A stretch of DNA of 64,000 nucleotides from Treponema parvum (GTDB taxonomy: Bacteria > Spirochaetota > Spirochaetia > Treponematales > Treponemataceae), in the NCBI RefSeq assembly GCF_017893945.1, contig NZ_CP054257.1, forward strand, positions 1 to 64,000. The letters are read 5' to 3'. The stretch's first letter is position 1. Each line of letters starts with the position of its first letter. Position numbers and translations under genes: made by a program. Positions 38,659-47,705 of the stretch are shown here, in pieces. Below the pieces are notes generated by a model, which saw nothing but the letters and a program-made list of their open reading frames with translations, was not told the origin of the DNA and made no database searches.

Positions 38659-39627
38659 CTATTCTACAATCGGTGGCTCGTATCCAAGTTTCTTTCTGAT
38701 TTCATCCAGAGTCTCCATCGAAGAAATGATTTCATCATGAGGAAGAGCTTTGCATTCTACGCAATGATTCTCAATTGCCTCAATACTTGCCTGAACTTCA
38801 TATTCAAAACCTGTAATCTGTTTTGGCAACGTGTATGTTGCGATCTTATGATACTCTGAATCGAACACTTCTATCAATTCCGGATTGTTAATGTTCTGTA
38901 TTTCAATGTATCCCCTTGTCCCGAATATACTTCCATTTCTGTTCAAGACGGCCACCGCACTGCATTGCATAGTGGCGACTTTGTCTCCAAAGAGTAATGT
39001 AATGCTGTCTATCGCATCGACGTCGTTTCTAAACACTGCAGAAGCTTTGATGTCAGTAATCTCCGTTCCGAATATCATCCTCGCGAAATGGACAAGATAG
39101 CACCCCACATCCCAAAGAGCGCCACCAGCTAAATTAATGTCCCAGATTCTCTTGATAGCAGACAATTCATAGCCAAGATTTGCAGTCAATGATGTCACCT
39201 GACCTATTACCCCACTCTTGATTATGTCGTCAACAATTTTTCTTGATGGCATGTATCTAGTCCACATCGCTTCGGTTGCAAGAAGTCCGTTCTTTTCAGC
39301 AAGCGCAATAATCTTTTTTGTTTGCTCAGCATTCACCGTGAAAGGCTTCTCACACAGAACATGTTTGCCATGCTCAAGACAAAGCTTCATGTATCTATAA
39401 TGAAGTGAATGAGGAACAGCGATATAGACAATATCCACTTCCCTATCTTCCACCATCTCCTCATATGACCCATAGGCCTTTGCAAAGCCGTATCTAGCAG
39501 CAAATTCCGTTGCACGGTCTAAATCTCTCGCAGCAACCGCATATGCCTCAACTAAAGGCATATGCGATATCGTGCAGGCCATCTTATTGGCAATTGTTCC
39601 AGCTCCTAATATGGCAAACTTCATCAT
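38659..39627 (-). CDS. Gfo/Idh/MocA-family oxidoreductase
   Basis: A 322-residue NAD(P)-dependent sugar or cyclitol dehydrogenase. N-terminal Rossmann fold (KFAILGAGTIANKMACTI), the family motif EKPFTVN (about 94-100) with the catalytic-type Lys, and the C-terminal beta-sheet domain (WDVGCYLVHFARMIFG). It directly follows the cupin gene with no gap, so it acts in the same pathway; the substrate cannot be told from sequence. Confidence 0.9.
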   Translation of the reverse strand: MMKFAILGAGTIANKMACTISHMPLVEAYAVAARDLDRATEFAARYGFAKAYGSYEEMVEDREVDIVYIAVPHSLHYRYMKLCLEHGKHVLCEKPFTVNAEQTKKIIALAEKNGLLATEAMWTRYMPSRKIVDDIIKSGVIGQVTSLTANLGYELSAIKRIWDINLAGGALWDVGCYLVHFARMIFGTEITDIKASAVFRNDVDAIDSITLLFGDKVATMQCSAVAVLNRNGSIFGTRGYIEIQNINNPELIEVFDSEYHKIATYTLPKQITGFEYEVQASIEAIENHCVECKALPHDEIISSMETLDEIRKKLGYEPPIVE

Positions 39628-40926
39628 CTATTTCACTTCATTGGGTACATTAGGGCAATTCGGTCCGAAATGCTTCAGCATCACCAATGGTTCTACCTTG
39701 CTAAGATTCGTTACAAGAACACCATTCTTTGATACCTTTTCTGATACGAAGAATTCATCCGAGCTCTGCTGTCCGAAATGCAGTAAAGTGGCAGATTCGG
39801 CGTCATAGACTCCAAACTTACCATGTCCCTGAATGAATATGCATCCATAGGCCGCTCCATCCTTGATCTGCGCACTTTTTCCAGGATTGATTGTCAGCTC
39901 TTTTGCGGCAAAGTACGGATTTGCATAGACAATCCATTTTGAAGTATATTTCTCGTTTTCAGCTTCGATAATCGGCTCGCGGAAGAAATGCTTTCTGTAA
40001 TGAGGATCCACGTTCTTGTCCCAATCCAGAAGATTAATCACGTCATCAAGACTCTTGCGCCCTACAGGAAGCTCCTCATCAAGCATATTGGGAGGGTAGA
40101 CTTCTCCCGACACAATATTCTCAAATACCGAATTGACATCAGAATTCCACTGTGGTTCGTATGTAAGGACTGAGGCAGGCGCATGAATCACTCCTGCAGG
40201 TGTATACCAGCCTGTTCCAAGCTGAATCCTGTATGCACGTGACAGATCAGTGATTCTGGTATCATCATCACGGAACTTCGCGATACGGGCTTTCACCTCT
40301 TCCTTTGTCACATCAGGATCAAATCCGAAATATGTATAGTCGGCTTCTCCTGTATGGTTGTTCATCTGCTTCGGAAAGAAGTAGCTCTCAGGCTTGCCAA
40401 GTTTTCCAACACGCGCAGCATCCTCAAAGCGAAGATGAAGATGATGAAACAACGGCGCCTCATTGTCAAAGAACTTGGAATACATTGGCCATCCGTTGTA
40501 CTTATCCATCAGCTCCTGACCTACAAGCTGAGCACCAAGCACCTTCACTGCGTCACGAAGAGCAAACTTTTTGTCATTGGCATAATCAACACATACATAG
40601 GATAGACCTTCGTCTGCTTTTGCCGCAGGTCCGTTCTGTGCTGCAATCGTAGAAGAAAACCATCTCTCCGTAATGGAACCTCGCTCCATTCCAAATACAA
40701 AATAATCATCCGGATGCAGTCGCAGTCGCTTTCCGGCCTTATTGAACAATCTGGGAACAAAAGCAGGGAACAGTCTGAAAATCCCCGCCCCCTTTTCAAA
40801 CGTCTCACGTATTGTCTTTTCATCACTTACAGAATTCTTGACAACAAGATTTCCTGTTTTTTTGGCTTCCGCCAGTTGCTGATCAAGTTTTTCACTTGCC
40901 TTCATTCCTATTTCTTTACTTGTCAT
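39628..40926 (-). CDS. Cupin sugar isomerase-like protein, paralogue 1
   Basis: A 432-residue two-cupin protein resembling type I mannose-6-phosphate isomerases: metal-ligand motifs HHLHLR (about 163), QMNNHTGE, a substrate-pocket motif TGWYTPAGVIHAPAS, and a second cupin near the C-terminus (GCIFIQGHGKFG, SDEFFVSEKV). ATG 40926 follows GAGAGG; longer frames lack a ribosome site. A second homologue (46058-47269) is in the same operon and shares most of these motifs. Likely aldose/ketose isomerase of the imported sugar. Confidence 0.75.
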   Translation of the reverse strand: MTSKEIGMKASEKLDQQLAEAKKTGNLVVKNSVSDEKTIRETFEKGAGIFRLFPAFVPRLFNKAGKRLRLHPDDYFVFGMERGSITERWFSSTIAAQNGPAAKADEGLSYVCVDYANDKKFALRDAVKVLGAQLVGQELMDKYNGWPMYSKFFDNEAPLFHHLHLRFEDAARVGKLGKPESYFFPKQMNNHTGEADYTYFGFDPDVTKEEVKARIAKFRDDDTRITDLSRAYRIQLGTGWYTPAGVIHAPASVLTYEPQWNSDVNSVFENIVSGEVYPPNMLDEELPVGRKSLDDVINLLDWDKNVDPHYRKHFFREPIIEAENEKYTSKWIVYANPYFAAKELTINPGKSAQIKDGAAYGCIFIQGHGKFGVYDAESATLLHFGQQSSDEFFVSEKVSKNGVLVTNLSKVEPLVMLKHFGPNCPNVPNEVK

Positions 40927-40972
40927 TTCAAATCCTCTCAATTTTAAAACTTCTTTATCCATATAATTCAAA

Positions 40973-42007
40973 TCAATATTTAATTGATTCAAACTCTCTC
41001 TTCCCTTTCAGAATAGAAAACACCAGATCATATTCAACCGATTCATCAGGTTCCAGATATTTCATCGAACCGTTAGAAACAGCATCAGCAACTCCGTCAA
41101 TAGTAGCATTAGCAGGCTCGAGACCTGTTACATAATCATTTACACCCATCATCTTCCATTGGATGAAATGATCAAGTGTAAATGCATCAAAATCAATCGA
41201 TACACCAAAATCAAGCAGCACGTTGAATACACCTACTCTGGCACGCCCATTGCCGTTCTTCTTGAGCTTATGGTAATAACACATCTCCTCATATTTAGGA
41301 TCGGGATCTTCAAGATTTATCCATCGTTTAATTCCAGACTGGGAATGTTCATTTCGAGGTATCACCTCGTCCGATGGGATATAAATCTCACTGTCGGGTG
41401 ATAGAAGCGGATAACCGATATTACAGTGGTAAAGAATCATGTGACGAGTTCTTCTTGCACCATCGTTTGTTACTCTGTCATGCAAATAAATTTTTCTTTC
41501 CCTGTAGTAACATTTGATAGTTCTATGCAAAGTCAGCCTTTCACCGAAAATTATTCCATCATTGACATCACCTTCAATCAATACATACGGATTCTCATCC
41601 TCCACCAGAGAATACCTAAAGTTCTCTGCAGGAGTGTTGGATATATTTCCATGAAGTCCATAAGACTGACCTTCGAATTCGCAAGGGACGCCAACTATCT
41701 TCAGCCCGCAGGTCGTAAGGAAACCTGGAGCGAAACTCTTGAGAAACCCAAGTTCTTTGTCATCAAAATATGAAGGGTGAACGATACCGCATGGGGCAAG
41801 AAATCCAACATTTTCTCCATTGAAATCCAAATATGGAATATCAAGCCCTCTACTTATGTTCACATCAAAATGCATGCCTGAGCGATTCGAGACATCTATC
41901 ATCTCAACTCCTGCTGCTTTTCCGTCTTTTCTCTCTATCCTATTTATTCTGAACAGCTGGTCACGATTACCAATCAGTCTCTTTTCTTCCTTGTAAGTCA
42001 TCCTCAT
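40973..42007 (-). CDS. DUF4432 aldose 1-epimerase-like protein
   Basis: A 344-residue protein of the DUF4432 branch of galactose-mutarotase-like folds. Typical strings: VSNRSGMHFDVNISRGLDIPYLDF, LTTCGLKIVGVPCE, YGLHGNISNTPAENF and YHCNIGYPLLSPDS. Such proteins interconvert sugar anomers or bind sugars in carbohydrate operons. ATG 42007 follows the fucU stop by 3 nt; GTG 42010 and ATG 42001 are alternatives. Confidence 0.82.
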   Translation of the reverse strand: MRMTYKEEKRLIGNRDQLFRINRIERKDGKAAGVEMIDVSNRSGMHFDVNISRGLDIPYLDFNGENVGFLAPCGIVHPSYFDDKELGFLKSFAPGFLTTCGLKIVGVPCEFEGQSYGLHGNISNTPAENFRYSLVEDENPYVLIEGDVNDGIIFGERLTLHRTIKCYYRERKIYLHDRVTNDGARRTRHMILYHCNIGYPLLSPDSEIYIPSDEVIPRNEHSQSGIKRWINLEDPDPKYEEMCYYHKLKKNGNGRARVGVFNVLLDFGVSIDFDAFTLDHFIQWKMMGVNDYVTGLEPANATIDGVADAVSNGSMKYLEPDESVEYDLVFSILKGKREFESIKY

Positions 42008-42010
42008 CAC

Positions 42011-42439
42011 CTAGCAACAGCCTTTCTGAAGAATAATATTCCCGTATCTAACCTCATCACCAGTCTGAACGACCACATATGCTTTCTCGGCCAGATCATA
42101 GAAATCTAAGCGATCAAGAAAGGCGAAATCCTTGAATGCTCCATCCTTGTCATATTTTTCTAATAGCTTTCTGTACGTTTTCCACACCTCTGGCACGGGT
42201 TCGGTCGGAAGGTTCCTCATAAGCCTTACTGAATCATCGACAAACGAATCAAGCGGGAACAAAGGTAGCACTGCTTCCAAAAGCGGTTCAAGTGACACAC
42301 TATCCATACGAATCAAACGTTTTGAATGAGATGTGCCTGGGAAATTCGCATCAGCCAAGACAAGAAAATCTGCATGTCCCATTTCCATCATATATTTTAC
42401 AAATTCAGGTGGAAGAATCTTCGGTATTCCTCTAAGTAT
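42011..42439 (-). CDS. RbsD/FucU-family mutarotase with an AUA start
   Basis: A 142-residue sugar mutarotase. The full family N-terminus LRGIPKILPPEFVKYMMEMG is present in frame, followed by HADFLVLADANFP and the C-terminal VVVQTGDEVRYGNIILQKG. The codon where FucU proteins start is ATA (42439), with AAGGAG 7 nt upstream; the first ATG in frame (42391) would remove the first strand and part of the active site. Either ATA is used or the gene is impaired by an ATG-to-ATA change. Confidence 0.82.
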   Translation of the reverse strand: MLRGIPKILPPEFVKYMMEMGHADFLVLADANFPGTSHSKRLIRMDSVSLEPLLEAVLPLFPLDSFVDDSVRLMRNLPTEPVPEVWKTYRKLLEKYDKDGAFKDFAFLDRLDFYDLAEKAYVVVQTGDEVRYGNIILQKGCC

Positions 42440-42460
42440 TTCAATACTCCTTGATTAAAA

Positions 42461-42494
42461 AAGCATCGCTCGAAGTTCAATTCAGGCGATGCTT
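42461..42494 (-). terminator. Intrinsic terminator/attenuator between SBP and fucU genes
   Basis: On the minus strand, AAGCATCGC (42494-42486) and GCGATGCTT (42469-42461) form a 9-bp stem, followed by a T-run. It lies inside the operon, so it should set lower expression for the downstream mutarotase, isomerase, dehydrogenase and regulator than for the transporter. Confidence 0.8.
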
Positions 42495-42544
42495 CGATAC
42501 GACTCGGCGGATAACATATAACCTATCCACCGATCAGATAATTG

Positions 42545-43501
42545 TTACTTTGTGATGGCAGATACGCCACCAGCAAGATAAGCATCAACATTCTCTGCTG
42601 TGATTCCAACAAATGGGATACGGGTATCCTTCTTATATTGCTCACCCTTGACAATCCGCACAGCAACATCAATTGACCCGCCACCCTGTCCCGAAGCATC
42701 CTGGAGAACAGAAATCTTGTAAGTTCCCGCTTTTACAGCCTGAACAGCATCGGTAATTGCATCAACACCACCGACAATAACATCGGACCTTCCAGCAGCC
42801 AGACAGGCAGAAAGAGCTCCCATACCCATGTCATCATTCTCACAGACAATGGCATTGAGCTTACTTCCATAAGTGGTCAGCCAGTCCTCAGCAAGAGCCA
42901 TGGCCTCATCTCTCTTCCAGTTTGCAGTCTGCACGGAAAGGACATTGAACTTGTCCAGCATTCCTACAGCCTTGAACCCAGCATAGCGTCCAACCTGTCC
43001 TGATTGTCCCATAGGCCCTTCAATAATACAGATGTTTGAGCCTGCGGGAAGGTTGTCACACATCCACTTTCCAAGAATCTCACCGGACTCCTGGTCTGTA
43101 CACCCTACGAATGCAGTGTAGTTGGTATCGGCGATATCACCGTTGCAAACAACAATCGGAATTTTAGCTTCATTGCACATTGAGACAACAGGTGCGCTAC
43201 CTTCAACACTCTGCGGAATCACAATCACTGCATCGACTTTCTGTGCGATGAAGTTCTCGACATCACTGATCTGGGTGTTCACATCACCTCTTGCATCAGA
43301 CATAAGCAACTTCACACCAAGTCTCTTTGCCTCTACCTTTGCTGCATCACTAATGTTCTTTACGAACACATCCGAGTTGTCCTTGCTTGAGAAACCGATT
43401 GTAATCTGCTTCGTTCCTTTGGCGGTTTCTGATCCGCCCTGTGCGAGCACAGCGAACATTGCCATGCATACTACCAACAGAATAACGATGATTTTTTTCA
43501 T
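42545..43501 (-). CDS. Ribose-type sugar ABC transporter, substrate-binding protein
   Basis: A 318-residue periplasmic binding protein of the RbsB/XylF type. A signal peptide (KKIIVILLVVCMAMFAVLA) precedes ITIGFSSKDNSDVFVKNISD, DVENFIAQKVDAVIVIPQS, and the hinge and pocket strings GCTDQESGEILGKWM and ENDDMGMGALSACLAAG. ATG 43501 follows AAGGAG. Encoded after the permease and ATPase of the same importer, and followed by a terminator. Confidence 0.93.
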   Translation of the reverse strand: MKKIIVILLVVCMAMFAVLAQGGSETAKGTKQITIGFSSKDNSDVFVKNISDAAKVEAKRLGVKLLMSDARGDVNTQISDVENFIAQKVDAVIVIPQSVEGSAPVVSMCNEAKIPIVVCNGDIADTNYTAFVGCTDQESGEILGKWMCDNLPAGSNICIIEGPMGQSGQVGRYAGFKAVGMLDKFNVLSVQTANWKRDEAMALAEDWLTTYGSKLNAIVCENDDMGMGALSACLAAGRSDVIVGGVDAITDAVQAVKAGTYKISVLQDASGQGGGSIDVAVRIVKGEQYKKDTRIPFVGITAENVDAYLAGGVSAITK

Positions 43502-43554
43502 TTTCCATTCTCCTTTTCCGTTTTCTATTTCCTCACCTTTCGGTGCTGAATTCA

Positions 43555-44517
43555 TTACTTGTTCTTCTTTCCCTTGCTCTTCATATCAACGAATACAGCT
43601 ACTATAATCAGACATCCCTTTACAATCTGCTGATAGAACGAATTGATGTTTAAAAGATTCATAGAATTGCTCAGTAGGCCGATGAGAACGAATCCAAGGA
43701 AGGTTCCAGTTAGTGATCCTACACCACCGTTCATACTAGTTCCACCTATAGCAACAGCTGCAATTGCATCAAGTTCGTATCCGTCTCCTGAGTTCGGTTG
43801 TCCTGAACTGATTCTTGCTGACAGTATCAATCCTACGACACAGGCACAGATTGCCGAAATGATATATGCAGCCATCTCAACATGTTTCGTTTTAACACCA
43901 GAAAGCCTAGCTGCATTCTTGTTTCCACCGACTGCAAAGAAGTGTCTTCCAAATGTCGTATAGTTCAGTATGATAAATCCGATCACACACACAACAATCA
44001 GCAGAATTACAGGTATCGGTACTCCTGCGATATATCCTTGACCAATAGCCTTGAACGCCAGATTAGAAATGATGTATGGCCTTCCATTCGAATAAGCAAG
44101 AGCAAAACCCCTTCCTATCGTCACCGTTGCAAGAGTAGCTACGAACGGTTGAAACTGAAAATATGCGACCAGCGTTCCGTTGAAGATGCCGAATATAATT
44201 GCGACACCAAGAGCAATCATGCAGACTATAAACCAATTCAAACCACTTTCAAGCAAATTACCACAGATAACGCTCACAACTCCGACAACAGCACCGACAG
44301 AAAGGTCAATATCGCCAAGAAGAATTACAAATGTCATTCCTACAGCAATTATTCCATTGATGGATATCTGTCGAAATATATTGACAATGTTCTTCTTTGT
44401 CATGAATACAGGCGAAAGAAAACTCATCGCCACAACGATAACCAGTACAACTACTACCAGAGCGAATCTTGGCAGTATTCTCTTGAACCTTTCCTTATCA
44501 ATTGTCAACTGTTTCAT
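43555..44517 (-). CDS. Ribose-type sugar ABC transporter, permease
   Basis: A 320-residue integral membrane protein of the RbsC family with 8-10 hydrophobic segments. Recognisable strings are SINGIIAVGMTFVILLGDIDLSVG and LDAIAAVAIGGTSMNGGVGS, the latter containing the cytoplasmic coupling loop. It overlaps the ATPase gene by one base and precedes the binding-protein gene, giving a complete importer. Confidence 0.93.
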   Translation of the reverse strand: MKQLTIDKERFKRILPRFALVVVVLVIVVAMSFLSPVFMTKKNIVNIFRQISINGIIAVGMTFVILLGDIDLSVGAVVGVVSVICGNLLESGLNWFIVCMIALGVAIIFGIFNGTLVAYFQFQPFVATLATVTIGRGFALAYSNGRPYIISNLAFKAIGQGYIAGVPIPVILLIVVCVIGFIILNYTTFGRHFFAVGGNKNAARLSGVKTKHVEMAAYIISAICACVVGLILSARISSGQPNSGDGYELDAIAAVAIGGTSMNGGVGSLTGTFLGFVLIGLLSNSMNLLNINSFYQQIVKGCLIIVAVFVDMKSKGKKNK

Positions 44518-46031
44518 TAGTGAGCCTCTCCAAAAGCCATGCTTAAAATCGTCTGCTGCGAGAAATCCTTTCTATCGGTAAGTTCTCCCATGATTTTTCC
44601 GCCAGACATGACTAGAATCCTATCCGCAACCCCTATTAGTTCCGGAAGTTCGGAGGAAATCATTATTATGGCGATCCCTCTCTTTGCCAAATCGACCATG
44701 ATGTTATATATGGTCGCCTTTGCACCAACATCGATACCTCTGGTAGGCTCATCCATTATCAGAACTTTCGGCTTAGACATCAGCGACTTCGCCAGAACGA
44801 CTTTTTGCTGATTCCCACCAGAAAGGCTACCGATTTCATCCTCTATGCCGTTCATCTTCACGGTCACCTCATCAGCAAACTTATTGCATTTCTTCTTCTC
44901 AAGATACTTTCGGATGAAGCACCCTGAAGAAACCTCTGAGAGATTCTGCAGAGCGATATTCTCACGAATACATCTTCCAGAAACTAGTCCTAGAAGTTTT
45001 CTGTCCTCAGGAACCATTATGACATGATGCTTTATAGCTTCATGTGGATTATTGATATGAATTTCTTCTCCATCTAGGAATATCTGTCCTGACGTTAACT
45101 TGTCATAACCGACAATCGCCCTCATCACTTCACTTCTTCCTGCACCTACAAGTCCTGCGAACCCCAGAATCTCACCTGCATGGACAGAAAAATCCACACC
45201 ATTGAAAACACCATCACGAGTGAAATCCTTGACTTCAAGAACCTTCTTTCCTCTTTTTGCAGTATTATGAGGATATCCGCTTCCAAGTTCACGTCCAACC
45301 ATCATATTGATCAATTCTTTTGTCGAAGCACCCTTTGCATCAACACATCCTATGAACTTTCCATCTCTCAGAACAGAAATCCTGTCGGCAATTTCAAACA
45401 CTTCCTCCATTCTGTGAGAAATGTAAATAATTCCTACTTGCTGCGTCTTCAGATTAGCAATAATCTTAAAAAGAACCTCTGACTCGTTCTCTGAAAGGGA
45501 AGAAGTGGGTTCATCCATGATAATTATCTTCGAGTTGTAGGAAACAGCCTTGATGATCTCAACTACCTGCACCTGAGCGATGTTTAGATTGTTCATCTTA
45601 ACCGACGGCTTGATGTATTTGGAAACTTCATACCTGTCCAGCAACTCCTGAGTACTGAGATTCATTGCCTTCCGATCCACGAACGGAAGCCCCTTGATTT
45701 TCTGCTTCTCTCTTCCCAGAAAGATATTCTCAGCCACAGTCATTTCTGGAATTGGGGTCAGTTCCTGATGAATCATTGATATACCCGCATTCAAGGCCTC
45801 TTTAGGATCCCGAAACTCAACCTCTTTTCCATTTATTAACACTTTTCCAGCATCCTTGGTATATATTCCCATGATGATTTTCATCAGTGTAGACTTGCCT
45901 GCACCGTTCTCGCCCATCAATGCATGAACTTCGCCAGGCATTACGGTCAGTCCGGCTCCATCCAATACCTTAACTCCGGAAAATGACTTACATATTCCAC
46001 AAGCTTCAAGTAAGTAATTCTCATTTACCAC
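44517..46031 (-). CDS. Ribose-type sugar ABC transporter, double ATPase
   Basis: A 504-residue RbsA/MglA-type protein with two ABC cassettes. First: Walker A GENGAGKST (about 40-48), DEPTSSLSENE and the H-loop ISHRMEEVF. Second: GLVGAGRSE (degenerate Walker A, usual for this family), signature SLSGGNQQKV, DEPTRGIDVGAK. It drives sugar import with the permease and binding protein. Starts ATG 46031, 26 nt after the cupin paralogue 2 gene. Confidence 0.94.
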   Translation of the reverse strand: MVNENYLLEACGICKSFSGVKVLDGAGLTVMPGEVHALMGENGAGKSTLMKIIMGIYTKDAGKVLINGKEVEFRDPKEALNAGISMIHQELTPIPEMTVAENIFLGREKQKIKGLPFVDRKAMNLSTQELLDRYEVSKYIKPSVKMNNLNIAQVQVVEIIKAVSYNSKIIIMDEPTSSLSENESEVLFKIIANLKTQQVGIIYISHRMEEVFEIADRISVLRDGKFIGCVDAKGASTKELINMMVGRELGSGYPHNTAKRGKKVLEVKDFTRDGVFNGVDFSVHAGEILGFAGLVGAGRSEVMRAIVGYDKLTSGQIFLDGEEIHINNPHEAIKHHVIMVPEDRKLLGLVSGRCIRENIALQNLSEVSSGCFIRKYLEKKKCNKFADEVTVKMNGIEDEIGSLSGGNQQKVVLAKSLMSKPKVLIMDEPTRGIDVGAKATIYNIMVDLAKRGIAIIMISSELPELIGVADRILVMSGGKIMGELTDRKDFSQQTILSMAFGEAH

Positions 46032-46057
46032 TTGTCAACTCCTTCGCATTGAATTAT

Positions 46058-47269
46058 CTAGAGAGGCAGATCCGGGTTTTCTGAGAAATGCTTCAGAATA
46101 ACAATCGGATCGGTAGATGAATCGTTATGAATAACAACTCCGTCCTTTGCAGCCCTTTCAGTTACAAAGTATTCATCATGGGTAAGCTCTCCGTAACGAA
46201 TCAGAACAGGAGATTCTATCAGTTGACCACCGAAGGTACCATGTCCTTGAAGGCAAATCAGACCATAAGGTGCATTATCCTTGATGGTAACAGTGCTTCT
46301 TGGTAGAACTGTCAGCCTCTTTGCACAAACAAAGTTGTTCTTGTAGCAGATCCATTCTTCTACATAACCGTCAGAAATCATGTCCTCCATCTTTCTTACA
46401 GGTCTCGGCTTCATGAAGTGCTTGCTGTGAAAGTCAGGATCGACATTAACATCCCAGTCTATTACATTAAGAAGATAATCATAGTTTCCAACCTCTTCTG
46501 GGGGTGTGTTTTTCCACAGAAGATCTTCGCTCACAAGTTGTCCGTTCATAAGTACAGACTGATACATAGAATAGACATCAGAAGCAAACTGAGGTTCATA
46601 TGTACAAAGGGAACCTGGTGCATGCATGACTCCAGGTGGGACATCCCATCCCGTATCCAACTCAAGCTTGTATGCTCTGGAAAGGGCAAGAATATTGTTA
46701 TCGCCCTTAGTGAAATTTTTCAGAGACTTAAGAACCTGATCCTTGGTTACCTCAGGATTGAATCCGAAAAAGGTAAAAGGGAACTCCCCCCCATGGTTGT
46801 TCATCTGTGCTGGGAAGAAATACATCTCAGGCTTACCACTTGATCCGACTCTTTTTGCATGTTGATCTCTATGATGGATATGATGTGGGAGCGGTCCTGC
46901 ATTATCAAAAAACTTGGAGAACATCGGCCATCTACGGTACTTGTCCCAAAGATAATTACCGATTATTTCCGAACCAAGCAACTCCACTGCATCCCTTAAA
47001 AGAACTTTTTTCTTCCCATCCTCATCAACAACAATATAACTGAGACCTTCGTCTTCAGGTGTTCCAGGTCCGTTCTCTGCCCATGTTGTGGATGAGAACC
47101 ATCTCTCATCAATACCGCCTCTTTGTCCAAGTACATAATAATCATCTGGATGGAGTTTGATCCGCTTTCCAGGCCGACAGAAAGATCTGGGAACCCAAGT
47201 TGGCGACAACCGTAAAACACCCTTTCCGTTTTCCAAGGCCTGTTCAGCCAACGCTTTTTTATTTGCCAT
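46058..47269 (-). CDS. Cupin sugar isomerase-like protein, paralogue 2
   Basis: A 403-residue homologue of the protein at 39628-40926, sharing RIKLHPDDYYVLGQRGG, WSKFFDNAGPLPHHIHHR-type sequence, FPAQMNNHGGEFP, TGWDVPPGVMHAPGS and the C-terminal GLICLQGHGTFGG. The metal motif differs slightly (HHIHHR against HHLHLR). ATG 47269 with AAGGAG 9 nt upstream; it is the first gene of the minus-strand operon, just behind the operator region. Confidence 0.75.
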   Translation of the reverse strand: MANKKALAEQALENGKGVLRLSPTWVPRSFCRPGKRIKLHPDDYYVLGQRGGIDERWFSSTTWAENGPGTPEDEGLSYIVVDEDGKKKVLLRDAVELLGSEIIGNYLWDKYRRWPMFSKFFDNAGPLPHHIHHRDQHAKRVGSSGKPEMYFFPAQMNNHGGEFPFTFFGFNPEVTKDQVLKSLKNFTKGDNNILALSRAYKLELDTGWDVPPGVMHAPGSLCTYEPQFASDVYSMYQSVLMNGQLVSEDLLWKNTPPEEVGNYDYLLNVIDWDVNVDPDFHSKHFMKPRPVRKMEDMISDGYVEEWICYKNNFVCAKRLTVLPRSTVTIKDNAPYGLICLQGHGTFGGQLIESPVLIRYGELTHDEYFVTERAAKDGVVIHNDSSTDPIVILKHFSENPDLPL

Positions 47270-47357
47270 AACAGCGCACTCCTTTTGCATTGACACATAA
47301 CTGCGGGCGAGACGCATTCAATAAAAAAGTGCTCTCGACAAATATTATGCTAAACCA

Positions 47358-47373
47358 CAAAAACGTTTTTGTA
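47358..47373. promoter_or_regulatory. LacI-type operator O1
   Basis: Perfect 16-bp palindrome ACAAAAACGTTTTTGT with the central CG typical of LacI/GalR operators. It lies just upstream of a minus-strand -10 box (CATAAT, 47350-47345) of the cupin/transporter operon. Confidence 0.8.
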
Positions 47374-47474
47374 AAGTAAAACTTTAAAAAACTTCTAAAG
47401 TTAAACAATACTGTCGGAATTGTATAAATGTTGAGTATTTTTAGTCCTTTTTATTTGTTATTTCAAAAAATTTT

Positions 47475-47490
47475 ATAAAAACGTTTTTAT
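47475..47490. promoter_or_regulatory. LacI-type operator O2
   Basis: Perfect palindrome ATAAAAACGTTTTTAT, same core as O1, lying over the -35 region of the + strand promoter whose -10 is TATAAA at 47510-47515 (kinase gene). Confidence 0.8.
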
Positions 47491-47524
47491 TTTGAAGATT
47501 GTGTGCTACTATAAACAGGGTAAA

Positions 47525-47540
47525 TTAAAATCGTTTTTAT
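47525..47540. promoter_or_regulatory. LacI-type operator O3 (imperfect)
   Basis: TTAAAATCGTTTTTAT, an imperfect version of O1/O2 placed just downstream of the + strand -10 box, so O2 and O3 flank the kinase promoter. Together with O1 it would allow looping and joint control of both operons. Confidence 0.6.
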
Positions 47541-47590
47541 AGAAATGCAATTCCCTTTTGTATTATTGTGGACTTGACGTGATTTCACCA

Positions 47591-47655
47591 ACAGAACACA
47601 TGGATATGCAATGTGTGCCGGGGTTGTAACAGGAGATTATCCTGAATATATAAAA
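47591..47655 (+). pseudogene. Fragment of a second FGGY kinase gene
   Basis: Closely matches 49017-49082, the region of the intact kinase gene encoding TLGCAMCVGVATGDYPDY, with a one-base deletion near its start (ACAGAACAC against ACAGGAACAC). The reading GYAMCAGVVTGDYPEY is recognisable. It suggests that a kinase paralogue once preceded the present gene and was removed by deletion. Confidence 0.75.
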
Positions 47656-47705
47656 GAGATTACAAAAATGGGACAATTCCCAGAAAAGCAAGGAGGAAAA
47701 GACAA

